Assembly: GCF_003857055.1 (NCBI RefSeq)
Contig: NZ_QGSZ01000230.1
Coordinates: forward strand, 1-57,618
DNA length: 57,618 nucleotides
From: Micromonospora inaquosa
GTDB taxonomy: Bacteria > Actinomycetota > Actinomycetes > Mycobacteriales > Micromonosporaceae
Direction of reading: 5' to 3'
The notes below the pieces were generated by a model. It did no database searches. It was not told the DNA's origin and saw only the letters and a list, made by a program, of their open reading frames with translations. The position numbers and the translations under genes were made by a program. Shown in pieces: positions 19,566 to 28,631 of this stretch. Each line of letters opens with the position of its first letter. The first letter of the stretch is position 1.

Positions 19566-20120
19566 TCAAAGTTCGAGTGCGGAGTAGCTGAATTCTTTGC
19601 CACCGCGCTCGGCCACCCCACGCCGCCGGACGAGGGCTCTCGCCGCAACGAGACGTTTGAGTCTGTTATTTGCGTTTGGGGCGCTGATGCCCATTTTTTC
19701 AGCGACCGCCGTCGCCGTGAAAGTTCCCAGCGCCCTAGCGAGCTTGAAGGTGTCCGAGAGGACATCCGACGCCGCCAGTGGCACAAGGTCATCGCCGAGT
19801 CGCTCCAGCGCGATAAGTTCGCGGCGTTCGAAGGCGATGACGATCGTTTCGCGGGTGTCGTTGTTGAGTCCGGTCACGAGAACGCAGGCCGGGCCGTCGT
19901 CCTGGGTGGCGAGGGTGGAGTAGTACTTGCGGAGGAACTCGTCGGTGAAGCTGACGGTCATTGCCTCCACGTTGGCGAAGTTGATGACGAGGAGGCTGGC
20001 GTCAGGCGGGATGCGGTCTTCTAGGTCGTGAAGTACTTTCCTGCCGCGTTCCCTGGTTGACAGGAACGCCCGGGGTTGTCCGACGTCGTAGGTGACGGTC
20101 GTAGCGGGATCCGGTTTCAC
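19566..20120 (-). CDS. STAS-like DUF4325 protein with C-terminal winged helix
   Basis: A 184-residue protein. Residues 25-110 match the STAS-like DUF4325 pattern: a GRKVLHDLED helix, the LLVINFANVEAMTVSFTDEF segment, and a later ACVLVTGLN strand. Residues 120-165 form a predicted winged helix (FTATAVAEKMGISAPNANNR then LVRRRG). It follows the HATPase gene by 28 bp on the same strand. The start is GTG at 20120, which sits immediately beside a palindrome GTTTCA-N10-TGAAAC (20114-20135), so the gene may control itself. STAS and HATPase partners usually form switch pairs like anti-sigma factor antagonists and their kinases. What the switch controls here is not known; the adjacent kinase-led defence operon and ubiquitin-like operon are the obvious candidates. 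Confidence 0.7.
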   Translation of the reverse strand: MKPDPATTVTYDVGQPRAFLSTRERGRKVLHDLEDRIPPDASLLVINFANVEAMTVSFTDEFLRKYYSTLATQDDGPACVLVTGLNNDTRETIVIAFERRELIALERLGDDLVPLAASDVLSDTFKLARALGTFTATAVAEKMGISAPNANNRLKRLVAARALVRRRGVAERGGKEFSYSALEL

Positions 20121-20135
20121 CTGACTGATTGAAAC
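20114..20135. promoter_or_regulatory. Palindromic operator candidate GTTTCA-N10-TGAAAC, site 1
   Basis: Perfect 6+6 inverted repeat with a 10-base spacer, covering the GTG start of the DUF4325 gene. The same half-sites with the same spacing occur at 21084-21105. Its position would allow a bound protein to block translation initiation or transcription of the DUF4325 gene. Confidence 0.55.
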
Positions 20136-20148
20136 ACGTTACGGGCCG

Positions 20149-20988
20149 TTATGGAACCCGGACGCGCAGCCAGGCCCAGGTACCGTCCACCGGTTCGGCG
20201 ACCCGGCTGTAGATCGAGATGGGGTCCGAGCGGAGTTTCGCGGTGGCGACGGCGCCTCCGCTGCGAAGCATGAGTTCACCTCCCTTGCAGCCCCGGATGG
20301 CCTGCCGCCACAGATTCGGTAGTCCGTGGCCTCGCCCTTCGGCGCGTCTGACGCCGCCATTCAGTGCCAGCTCGAGAGCCGCGGGTCCTTCCAGATCCTG
20401 GTTGGTGGCGCTGGAAAGGACCTTTTGGATCCCGTCGCCGCAGTCGCAGACGGCGAACTCGAACCCCGGTGTACGGCTCAGAGTGCCGCTGTAGAGCTGG
20501 GCGGCGGTGAAGGCGCCGGTCTTGCTGTAGCCGTGCGTGGTGGCGTTGTTGAGTAGCTCGGCGAGGCTGTCGAATGCCGCTCTGCCCGCTTCCGGTCCAA
20601 GCCGCTCCGTGACCAGTAGGCCAAGCCTGTCGCAAACAACCTCGATGTTGGTGGGCGTGACCTCGGCGACCTCGAGGAGTTTGTCGGAGTGGTCCCGGCG
20701 CTCCTGGATTGGGACCGCCCCATCGATCTCGGCGAAGGGCTTGAGTAGCTCCACCACGTTCATCCGCACGAGATAAGACGCGATCTTCGGGTCGTGAGGA
20801 ACGAGCAGGCGGACTTCACGGCCGCGGGCGTCAGCGACGGTCCCCATCGTGACGATGGCGGCGAGCTCAAGCGGGCTGACCCACTGGAGTCCTCGCGCGT
20901 CGAGCACCAGGTTCCCCGTGTCGCCATGAAAGTCAGCCCTCAGCTCTCGACGTCGGAGAGGGTTCCGGCCGGCTAGCTCGATACGCAC
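20149..20988 (-). CDS. STAS domain plus GHKL/HATPase protein (anti-sigma-like switch kinase)
   Basis: The stop is fixed at 20149; the start is not. From GTG at 20988 it is 279 residues beginning VRIELAGRNPLRRR. A STAS-like part follows (NLVLDARGLQWVSPLELAAI). The C-terminal HATPase has its N box in LAELLNNATTHGYSK, the G1 box in DCGDGIQ and the G2 box in GRGHGLPNL. A longer frame opens to 21168, but that would start 26 bp from the divergent Ubl gene and would cover two palindromes, so I prefer 20988. No membrane segment is seen. Likely role: ATP-dependent phosphorylation or sequestration of a STAS partner, probably the DUF4325 protein encoded just downstream. The target is inference. Confidence 0.7.
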   Translation of the reverse strand: MRIELAGRNPLRRRELRADFHGDTGNLVLDARGLQWVSPLELAAIVTMGTVADARGREVRLLVPHDPKIASYLVRMNVVELLKPFAEIDGAVPIQERRDHSDKLLEVAEVTPTNIEVVCDRLGLLVTERLGPEAGRAAFDSLAELLNNATTHGYSKTGAFTAAQLYSGTLSRTPGFEFAVCDCGDGIQKVLSSATNQDLEGPAALELALNGGVRRAEGRGHGLPNLWRQAIRGCKGGELMLRSGGAVATAKLRSDPISIYSRVAEPVDGTWAWLRVRVP

Positions 20989-21083
20989 CCACCAAGCATG
21001 ACAGCTCGAACCGGGCACGCACGCTCTCGGGACGTCGGACTGGACCAAAGGCCGCTCGAGGGTTGCGCCGGACACGATCACCT

Positions 21084-21105
21084 GTTTCACTGGTCTCAGT
21101 GAAAC
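21084..21105. promoter_or_regulatory. Palindromic operator candidate GTTTCA-N10-TGAAAC, site 2
   Basis: Inverted repeat GTTTCACTG / CAGTGAAAC with a 4-base centre, an extended version of the site at 20114-20135. It lies between the divergent HATPase and Ubl genes. A further half-site TGAAAC is at 21177-21182, just before the Ubl ribosome binding site. This suggests that one regulator controls both transcription units. Confidence 0.6.
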
Positions 21106-21116
21106 CGAAATTTCGG
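21105..21116. promoter_or_regulatory. Perfect 12-base palindrome CCGAAATTTCGG
   Basis: Abuts the preceding operator-like repeat, sharing one base. The A/T-rich core is unusual in this GC-rich DNA and suits a second repressor site or part of a promoter for the ubiquitin-like operon. Function is inferred from position only. Confidence 0.4.
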
Positions 21117-21194
21117 GGACGACCGGTGCCGAACCATCAGTCTCCGAGACCGCGGAGCCCGTCGACACGGACCCGCTGAAACAGAGGAGCAGAC

Positions 21195-22700
<1,506 letters not shown>

Positions 22701-22704
<4 letters not shown>

Positions 22705-24041
22705 CCCCCTCAATCACCGACACCTTCAACCGCACCGCCCTGCTGGCCGTACACGAGGGAACGCAAGCCACTGTCGCCGCCGCGCTCGACGCGCAAGTGG
22801 CGACAGGGATGGCCATCGTCGCGGACAGCATGGCCGACGTGCGCGGCCAGGCCGCCCTGTGCACGGCCGTCGCGACTGCGGTCCGCGCGTTCGGCCACGT
22901 CATAGTGATCACCGACGGCCATCTGCCACTGACTGCCGGACCACACCGAGGGCACACCATCGTGCAGATGATCGAGCAGGAAGGCGGCCGGCTCGCCGAT
23001 GACCTGACCGACGTACCGGCGGACTGGCCCGTGCTGTACCTCGGCGACGCTGGGCTGCCGGCGTCCGGCGGTGGCGTCCGGCTCCGGGCCAAGTGGAGCG
23101 GCTGGACCGCTCACGTTCACCCGGCCGACACGGGGCCCGACCACGGCCTCGAAGGGAACATCCTGGCCGCGATCGCCGCCGCTGCCCTCGGCGTGCACGA
23201 GGCCTTCGGTGCGATCCGGAACCGCCCGGGCAGCGACGCCGGCTGGCGCACCATCACGGTGAATCTGTGGCAGCCGGGGAGCAGCGCTGACGGGCCCGAA
23301 CTGTCCCACGCCCCGGCAGCCTGGTGGATCGTCGGCCTCGGTCACCTTGGCCAGGCCTACGCCTGGGTGATGTCCTGGCTCACCTACGCTGACCCGACCC
23401 AGGTTGAGATCGTCCTGCAAGACACCCAGCGCGTCGTGGACGCCAACCACAGCACTGGACTCCTCACCCCGGTGAAGCCGGACCCGGTCCGCAAGACCCG
23501 CCTCGCGGCAGCAGTACTCGAGCGGGCCGGTTACGACGTGGTCATCCTCGACCGGCGACTCAATCACACCAGCCGCGTACTGGCCGACGACCACCATGTC
23601 GCGTTGCTCGGCGTCGACAGCCTCGACCCTCGCAGGCTCATCTCCGGAGTCGGCTGGAAGCTCGCCATCGACGCCGGACTCGGCGTCGGACCGGCTGACT
23701 TCAACGCCGTACTCCTGCGCCGATTCCCCGCTTACATCCTCAGCGACCAGGTCCCGGGGTGGAAGGGTGACGTCCCCCAGCAACGCCGTGCTGCCACCGC
23801 CGCCCTCGCCGACCTTCAGCGACGCGATCCATGCGGATCAGTCCAACTCGCCGGAACCGCCGTCGGCGCTGCCTTCGTCGGCGTCATCACGGCGTGCCTC
23901 GGAGTAGCCCAGGGCATCCGCGCCGCCCTGTCCGTAGACGGCTTCGACGTGATCAACCTGCACCTGCAGACCGACGACGTCGATCTCGCTCCGGCAACCC
24001 GCGAGGTCGACGTAGTTGCGGCCCGCCTCTGCGCCCTGTAG
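22701..24041 (+). CDS. E1-like ThiF-family activating enzyme
   Basis: A 446-residue protein starting at ATG 22701, overlapping the JAB stop. Residues 1-200 are a domain I do not recognise. The Rossmann domain begins with WIVGLGHLGQAY (GxGxxG, about residue 212), followed by the ribose-binding aspartate and D..N contact in DTQRVVDANHSTG and the adenylation lysine in RKTRLAAAV. The probable catalytic cysteine is in RRDPCGSVQLAGT (about residue 377), followed by a helix FVGVITACLGVAQGIR typical of this ThiF branch. It should adenylate the C-terminal glycine of the Ubl and transfer it to the E2. It closes the operon. Confidence 0.8.
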
Positions 24042-24433
24042 CAATCAACCGGGCTGGCCGCACAGCGTGAATCGGCGGACCGTCAACGCAACCAGGACCT
24101 CATGTCCACCAACCTGACACTAGCCGCCGCACATAGCGACCAGGCACAGTGGTCGACCAGACACCACAGACACCGCACCGTGCCCGCACCGTCTATGTCG
24201 CTGTATCGATCCTGACTCCGACGCCCCGGACCACCACCGCTTCCAATCGCAGGCCTGCCAGGTACGGCAGCAACGCCGGCATCATCTCTATCCCGGCACC
24301 CAACCCGAACTACCGCCGAGCGCGACTCACAAATGAGTGCCAAAGCCAGGGCTGACACGACCAATCGATCCGAGCGAGCGGACGCCGACGGACGCTTGCG
24401 AGGGCCGCAGGGGATCCCAGGTAACCAGAGTGC

Positions 24434-24450
24434 GGGAGCGCCATGCTCCC
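24434..24450 (+). terminator. Possible terminator after the ubiquitin-like operon
   Basis: Stem GGGAGC / GCTCCC with a 5-base loop, followed by a T-rich stretch ending in ATTTT at about 24466. It is nearly 400 bp after the E1 stop codon, so the link to that operon is weak. Confidence 0.3.
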
Positions 24451-24481
24451 AATCTGCTTTCAATTTTAGGGGTCACACGGC

Positions 24482-24518
24482 AGAAGCCCGTTACCGGTGG
24501 TTCCGGTGACAGGCTTCT
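24482..24518 (-). terminator. Strong hairpin, likely tRNA terminator
   Basis: 16-base stem (24482-24497 with 24503-24518, two G-T type mismatches) and a 5-base loop. It lies about 20 bp past the 3' end of the tRNA-Val fragment on the minus strand, where tRNA transcripts normally end. This supports the view that sequence to the left of the fragment is the original flank of the tRNA gene. Confidence 0.55.
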
Positions 24519-24538
24519 GACCTGCATACATCCACGGT

Positions 24539-24589
24539 GGGCGATACTGGGATCGAACCAGTGACCTCTTCGGTGTGAACGAAGCGCTC
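24539..24589 (-). tRNA. Truncated tRNA-Val(CAC), 3' part only; probable attachment site
   Basis: On the minus strand the sequence has an intact anticodon arm (loop TTCACAC, anticodon CAC at 24577-24575), the T arm with loop TTCGATC, and the 3' acceptor strand ATCGCCC plus discriminator A. To the right of about 24589 the D-loop, the other D-stem strand and the 5' acceptor strand GGGCGAT are missing, so this is not a working tRNA. Such 3' fragments are left when elements integrate into tRNA genes. The orientation places the element on the right (coordinates above 24590). Confidence 0.8.
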
Positions 24590-24846
24590 TCAGCAAACCG
24601 CTTTGGAACAGCCAGGCGAGCGCGTGTGCCGATTCGTACCTACAGCGGATGGCGCCAGTGTGCAGGCGCGCTCGTCGCGTTCTCCCCGCCACCGCGGAGG
24701 TCGACGGGATGCCAGGGCGAGCACACGCCGACAGGCTGATGTGCCGCTACGAGCAGCTCGGCATCAGTACGGTTGCAGACGTCATAGGGGCTGTCCCCCC
24801 CACGGATCGTCTTCGTGGCTCAGGTCGGCCGACGGATTCTAGGGTT

Positions 24847-25284
24847 TTAGAGATCGTCGGGCCACCAGTGCGGATTGAGGCTCTTGCCGTGGCCTTGAGG
24901 GCAGGTTCCGTAGCCAGTGCTGGAGACGTTCCAGTGGTGGTAGCAGTACGGGGTGTCGCATTGACCGCAGAATCCGGCATCGTCGTAGAAGCCTGCGCCG
25001 GTAATGGCGGCGTACCGGTAGGGCTGGGTGAAGGCGACGGCGATCCGATCCGCATGGGCCAGGTCCACCGGTCGGCCGGATCCGTTGCCGGCCTCGATCC
25101 CAGAGAACAGCAGCCACCACTGCTGGGCTCCGTCGCGCTGTCGCGCGGCGTTGTAGGCGTCGCGCTGCGCTGGTGACCAGCGCGGCCAGTCTGCGGGACG
25201 GGTACCGGGGGCGACGAGTTCGATGTGTGTTGCCGGTCGTCCGCACACCGCGCACGGTGGCTCTGCTACGAAGGCCTCGGGCAT
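24847..25284 (-). CDS. Hypothetical protein with Cys pairs
   Basis: A 145-residue protein beginning MPEAFVAEPPCAVCGRPATH behind the ribosome site GGAGAGGATGAG. The N-terminal CxxC and the C-terminal CGQCDTPYCYHHW plus CPQGHG could form zinc-binding knuckles. The middle part is rich in aromatic residues. It is the last gene of the minus-strand cargo block, 106 bp after the preceding gene, and the gene closest to the attachment site. I do not recognise the family. Confidence 0.6.
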   Translation of the reverse strand: MPEAFVAEPPCAVCGRPATHIELVAPGTRPADWPRWSPAQRDAYNAARQRDGAQQWWLLFSGIEAGNGSGRPVDLAHADRIAVAFTQPYRYAAITGAGFYDDAGFCGQCDTPYCYHHWNVSSTGYGTCPQGHGKSLNPHWWPDDL

Positions 25285-25390
25285 GACTCATCCTCTCCCG
25301 CCTATTAGTTGGATACGAGCCGTCTTGGACGACTGGGCGTCGATGCCGGCGGCGGGACGGACGGAACCGTGCCACCGCCGACATCGCCAT

Positions 25391-26686
25391 CTACTTACGA
25401 TCTTGGGGCTTGGGTTGGTGGCTGCTGAGCACGCGTACGGTGGTGCTCAACTTGATCGGCGCATCGTCGGGACCCCTGAGGAAGGGGTGGATGTAGACGG
25501 GGCGGCGCAGCGATCGGCCAGGGCCGTGGGCTTGGTTGCGCCAATGTCCGGAGACCCAGGATCGACTGGCCTGAGGGCCCCCCGGGCTGCCTGGCATTTT
25601 GTCGCCGTCCGGCCTTGGACTGGTGCGGCGGCCGCGTATCCGCACGATGCGCACCTCGGGTACGGGTCGGTTGGTGCGGGCGTAGGTCTTGGCGACGGCT
25701 TTGTCGACTCGTGCCGCGGTGACGTCTGCAGCTTGCTGGGCGATTAGCAGCCACGCCGCGACCAACGCTGCCGCCGGATGGTCACCGGATGTCAAATGCT
25801 GTTCGGGGAGGTGGGTTGCGCGCGTTGGTGCGAGCCAGCCGACCTGTTCGCGTAACCGTTGCAACGGTTTGCCGTGCAGTCCCCCGCCGATGGTGCGGTA
25901 AAGGACTATTGTCCGGCCGTGAGTGGTGGTGGTCCAGGATGCGGCAGTGAGTTGCAGGTGTGTCACTGGCCGGGGCCAGATGAGTATTCCGTCGGCGGAG
26001 GGGATGAGGTCGCGGCTGATGCGTACGTCGGGCAGCTGTCCTGCGGCGTGTTCAGCCAGGTCGGTGAAGTCGTTGTCGATCCAGTACAGGTGTGATCGTT
26101 CGAGGCCGGTGGCTATCTGCTGGCGCGTGTCGGTGATTCCGAGCGCGGCGGGTAGGTTGTCGGTGCCGCGGTAGAAGCGGGTGAGCCGGTCACGGACCTT
26201 GGGCAGTGCTGTGGCGGTGATGGTGGTTGCCGGCCACGTGGTCGTCGTGATGAGCGTTCGGCCGGCGAGTTGGGCGTTGAGGAACGCTTGGTGCAGCTCC
26301 TCGATTCGGGTTCGTACGTGGGGATGGTTGGCGAGGCTGAGCGCCCGTACCGCACGGTCGATGACTTTGTCGTTGCGGCCGTCGTCGATGTGGGTTTGGC
26401 AGGCTGCGCATGCTGCCCAGGTGTCGCCGAAGTCTTGGAGCAGTCCTGCGGTGGGGCCGATGGCGATGGCGGTCACCTCGCCGCCGTGCATCGTCCAGAT
26501 GGGGTGCGGGTCGCCGCAGAAGTCGCAGCTTCGGCGCACGGTGTCGAGCTGGCTGACCGGGACGGGCGCTGGTTTGTGTCCGTCGGTGGCGAGGTGGGTC
26601 GGGTGGACGTAGGTGGGGGGCATGCCGAGGGTGTTCAGCGGGGAGAGGCAGGTCTGGCAGGCCATCTCTTCGTGCGGGCCGGTCAT
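25391..26686 (-). CDS. Hypothetical protein of the element cargo block
   Basis: A 431-residue protein with no family I can name. The first 100 residues have paired cysteines (CQTCL, CDFCGDPHP, CAACQTH), suggesting a zinc-binding head; the middle has helices and strands of mixed composition; the last 60 residues are basic and end with YIHPFLRGPDDAPIKLS. ATG at 26686 overlaps the stop of the GGDEF gene (ATGA), so the two are translationally coupled. Function is unknown. The coupling to a signalling-type protein is the only clue. Confidence 0.65.
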   Translation of the reverse strand: MTGPHEEMACQTCLSPLNTLGMPPTYVHPTHLATDGHKPAPVPVSQLDTVRRSCDFCGDPHPIWTMHGGEVTAIAIGPTAGLLQDFGDTWAACAACQTHIDDGRNDKVIDRAVRALSLANHPHVRTRIEELHQAFLNAQLAGRTLITTTTWPATTITATALPKVRDRLTRFYRGTDNLPAALGITDTRQQIATGLERSHLYWIDNDFTDLAEHAAGQLPDVRISRDLIPSADGILIWPRPVTHLQLTAASWTTTTHGRTIVLYRTIGGGLHGKPLQRLREQVGWLAPTRATHLPEQHLTSGDHPAAALVAAWLLIAQQAADVTAARVDKAVAKTYARTNRPVPEVRIVRIRGRRTSPRPDGDKMPGSPGGPQASRSWVSGHWRNQAHGPGRSLRRPVYIHPFLRGPDDAPIKLSTTVRVLSSHQPKPQDRK

Positions 26687-27381
26687 GCCGTGGCCTCGCC
26701 GGTCGGCTGGTGCCGGTCACGCAGGCGGGGTCCGCGACGGTGCTGTGCGGGTGGCATGGTCATGCCCGGTTGGTAGATCGCGTGGCGGTTCCGACCGTTT
26801 CGCTTGGCGTGGTACATGGCGACGTCGGCGCGGTGCAGGGCCACTTCGGCGAAGGGGTCGTTGGTGTCGACGAGCGCCAGGCCCACGCTGGCGGCGATGG
26901 TGACCGGAGCGGGGCTGCTGCCGTTTGCGGGTAGCGCGACGGGCTGGGAGATGATCGTGACGATGGCGTCGGCGATGCGGTCTACGTCGCCGGTGCGGGC
27001 CGGCAGTATCGCGGCGTATTCGTCGCCGGCGAGCCGCGCGGCAGCGCCTCCATGTAGAGCGGCGATGTCGGTGATGCGCTGGCCGACGTGGATGAGGAGG
27101 TCGTCTCCCTGGTCGTGGCCGTGGGTGTCGTTGATGCGTTTGAAGTCGTCGAGGTCGATCAGGGCGACGAGGATGGGCCGTGCGGGGGCGGTGTCGGCGA
27201 GGGTCGCGTGTGCGTCCTGCAGTCCGGCGCGGTTGAGCATGCCGGTGAGCGGGTCGTGGAGCATCGACCAGGTGGCGTCGGCGAGTTGGGTGCGGAGGCT
27301 GCGGATCGTCGGCCAGGCGGTGAGCCTGCCGAGAGCGAGCGCCACCACCGCGGTGGCGATCATGATCAGTGGTAGGGACAC
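26683..27381 (-). CDS. GGDEF-domain protein with variant AGDEY signature
   Basis: A 232-residue protein starting at GTG 27381 behind GAAGGAGGAA. Residues 4-22 form one membrane segment (LIMIATAVVALALGRLTAW). The GGDEF domain follows: DPLTGMLNRAGL, VALIDLDDFKRINDTHGHDQG, then ARLAGDEYAAIL where GGDEF is expected, and VALHRADVAMYHAKRNGRN. The change to AGDEY keeps the catalytic D and E, so diguanylate cyclase activity is possible but not assured; no RxxD inhibitory site is evident at the usual position. No EAL domain. It leads a two-gene overlap with the downstream hypothetical. Confidence 0.85.
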   Translation of the reverse strand: MSLPLIMIATAVVALALGRLTAWPTIRSLRTQLADATWSMLHDPLTGMLNRAGLQDAHATLADTAPARPILVALIDLDDFKRINDTHGHDQGDDLLIHVGQRITDIAALHGGAAARLAGDEYAAILPARTGDVDRIADAIVTIISQPVALPANGSSPAPVTIAASVGLALVDTNDPFAEVALHRADVAMYHAKRNGRNRHAIYQPGMTMPPAQHRRGPRLRDRHQPTGEATA

Positions 27382-27403
27382 TGGGTTCCTCCTTCAATGG
27401 AGA

Positions 27404-27442
27404 ACCCGGGACGCGATCGTTTCCAGGCGGCGCGTCCCGGGT
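27404..27442. terminator. Hairpin upstream of the GGDEF gene
   Basis: Perfect 12-base inverted repeat ACCCGGGACGCG / CGCGTCCCGGGT with a 15-base spacer, ending 23 bp before the GTG start of the GGDEF gene. It could end upstream transcription or act as a leader structure. There is no U run. Confidence 0.45.
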
Positions 27443-27456
27443 CCTGATACGACGAC

Positions 27457-27475
27457 GGCCCGCCTATGGCGGGCC
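27457..27475. terminator. GC-rich hairpin between cargo genes
   Basis: 8-base stem GGCCCGCC / GGCGGGCC with a 3-base loop. It lies 167 bp after the stop of the minus-strand gene at 27642 and ahead of the GGDEF gene, and fits a U-less actinomycete terminator. Confidence 0.45.
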
Positions 27476-27641
27476 GGGTGTGCGGTTCGTGCCGGTCGGG
27501 CTCACGGCATCGGGGATGACGACGACCTCCCCGCGGAGGGCGCCATCGGTGCGGTTCAGTCAGCAGTGCTCGTGATGGCGTGCCTGCAACCTGGTTGCCG
27601 CCGTTGGCGCGATGCGACGTCCGAGCAACCGGGAGTTGGTG

Positions 27642-27920
27642 TCAGCGGCGCACCGGGTGGGCGGCCTGGTCGGCGCGGAGTTTGGCGGGTAGGTCGGCTG
27701 GTATGTCGGCGTAGGGCGCGACGGCTATAAGCACCTCGGCCGGGTCGAGAATCGTCTCGATCCGGCCGAGGTGGATGGTGTCGGGCTGGTGGTGGGGTTC
27801 GGTGACCGGGTCCCAGCTGAAGTCGACGACGGTGGCGACGTACGTGCGGTGGGGGTTCCAGCCGACCTGGATGGTGTACCGCTCGAATCCGGGCTTGGGT
27901 GTGAGGGTGTACAGGCTCAT
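27642..27920 (-). CDS. Small hypothetical protein
   Basis: A 92-residue protein starting MSLYTLTPKPGFERYTIQVG at ATG 27920 behind AAAGGAACT. It is mostly beta-strand by composition (YTIQVGWNP, YVATVVDFSWDP) and ends HPVRR. The same frame stays open upstream to 28478 but then overlaps a clear gene and has a proline/arginine-rich composition, so the shorter form is preferred. Family unknown; neighbours suggest element cargo or housekeeping. Confidence 0.55.
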   Translation of the reverse strand: MSLYTLTPKPGFERYTIQVGWNPHRTYVATVVDFSWDPVTEPHHQPDTIHLGRIETILDPAEVLIAVAPYADIPADLPAKLRADQAAHPVRR

Positions 27921-28174
27921 CAGTTCCTTTCCTGGGGTTGCTGCCCATGCCACGTGCGCCCTGCGTCCGGGGCGGGTCCTGCGGTGGTGGGCCGTTGGCG
28001 TGGCTGGTGGTGCCGGGCGGTGCGTTGCGTCGTCGTGGCTCACTCCCCCGCCGTGGCCGACGCTGTCGGGCGCCCGCGGGGTCTGCTCCGCGGCAGTCGC
28101 GGAGGGTGCAGCGTGTGTTGCTGCGCCCCTGGTCGACGGGGCGAATGGGGTGCCGGCGGCAGGCGAGCCGATGC
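27921..28174. other. Intergenic region, no feature seen
   Basis: This 254-bp gap between two minus-strand cargo genes shows no open frame of credible composition and no strong hairpin. The ribosome site of the downstream gene lies at its left edge. Confidence 0.35.
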
Positions 28175-28627
28175 TCATTGCGGCAGGTGGCGGGAGCGTT
28201 CCTCCGCCACTTCGATGATCTTGTCGCGTCGCGCGGCGGGCAGGTCGACGAGCAGGTCGACGTAGTGCTGCTCCTGGGCGGTGAGTGGTTCGGCGAAGGC
28301 CGCTTTGTAGGCCAGGCGCGCTGCCTCGTGTGCGGCCTCGATCGGGCCGCTGTGGTCGTAGGCGGAGGTGACCTGGCGAAGTTGTGCGGCTGCCGTGAGC
28401 GGGTCTCGGGACAGCGTGGTGTCGTAGAGGCGGAAGTTCGCTGGAAGGTTGGCCGCGGTGATCGCGGTGATCAGGCACAGGTTGGCTTGGACGTTGTAGG
28501 CGAATGTCTCGTCGCGGGTGGGCGTTTCTCCGCGGGCGCGCAGGGCGGCGCGGTTGGCGTTCCAGCGCAGTCGGGCTTCTTCGGCGGTGCGGGCGAGTGA
28601 CAGCAGGATGCTGCGAATGGGATCCAC
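28175..28627 (-). CDS. Hypothetical helical protein
   Basis: A 150-residue protein read from GTG 28627 (VDPIRSILLSLARTAEEARL) with GGAG six bases upstream; 4 bp separate it from the stop of the DUF4192 gene, so the two form an operon. The composition is strongly helical and alanine-rich throughout, with no cysteines apart from one and no membrane segment. A longer frame exists to 28780, but it would lie inside the DUF4192 gene. I do not recognise the family. Confidence 0.6.
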   Translation of the reverse strand: MDPIRSILLSLARTAEEARLRWNANRAALRARGETPTRDETFAYNVQANLCLITAITAANLPANFRLYDTTLSRDPLTAAAQLRQVTSAYDHSGPIEAAHEAARLAYKAAFAEPLTAQEQHYVDLLVDLPAARRDKIIEVAEERSRHLPQ

Positions 28628-28631
28628 CGTG

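Larger units (their letters stand above)
24042..24846. other. Non-coding junction between defence island and integrated element
   Basis: About 800 bp with no credible gene; translations on either strand are compositionally unlike their neighbours. It holds a small hairpin after the ubiquitin-like operon, a strong 16-bp-stem hairpin, and the tRNA-Val 3' fragment, each listed separately. The stretch from 24590 to 24846 shows nothing I can name. Confidence 0.5.

Noticed and set aside
20149..21168. Longer 339-residue version of the HATPase protein
   Set aside because: It would cover two operator-like palindromes and leave 26 bp to the divergent gene; the domain-like sequence begins near 20988. 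Not fully excluded.
24539..24620. Complete tRNA-Val gene
   Set aside because: The 5' acceptor strand and D-loop half cannot be found to the right of about 24589, so the cloverleaf cannot close.
24327..24692. Minus-strand frame across the tRNA fragment
   Set aside because: It translates tRNA sequence and the terminator hairpin; no ribosome site.
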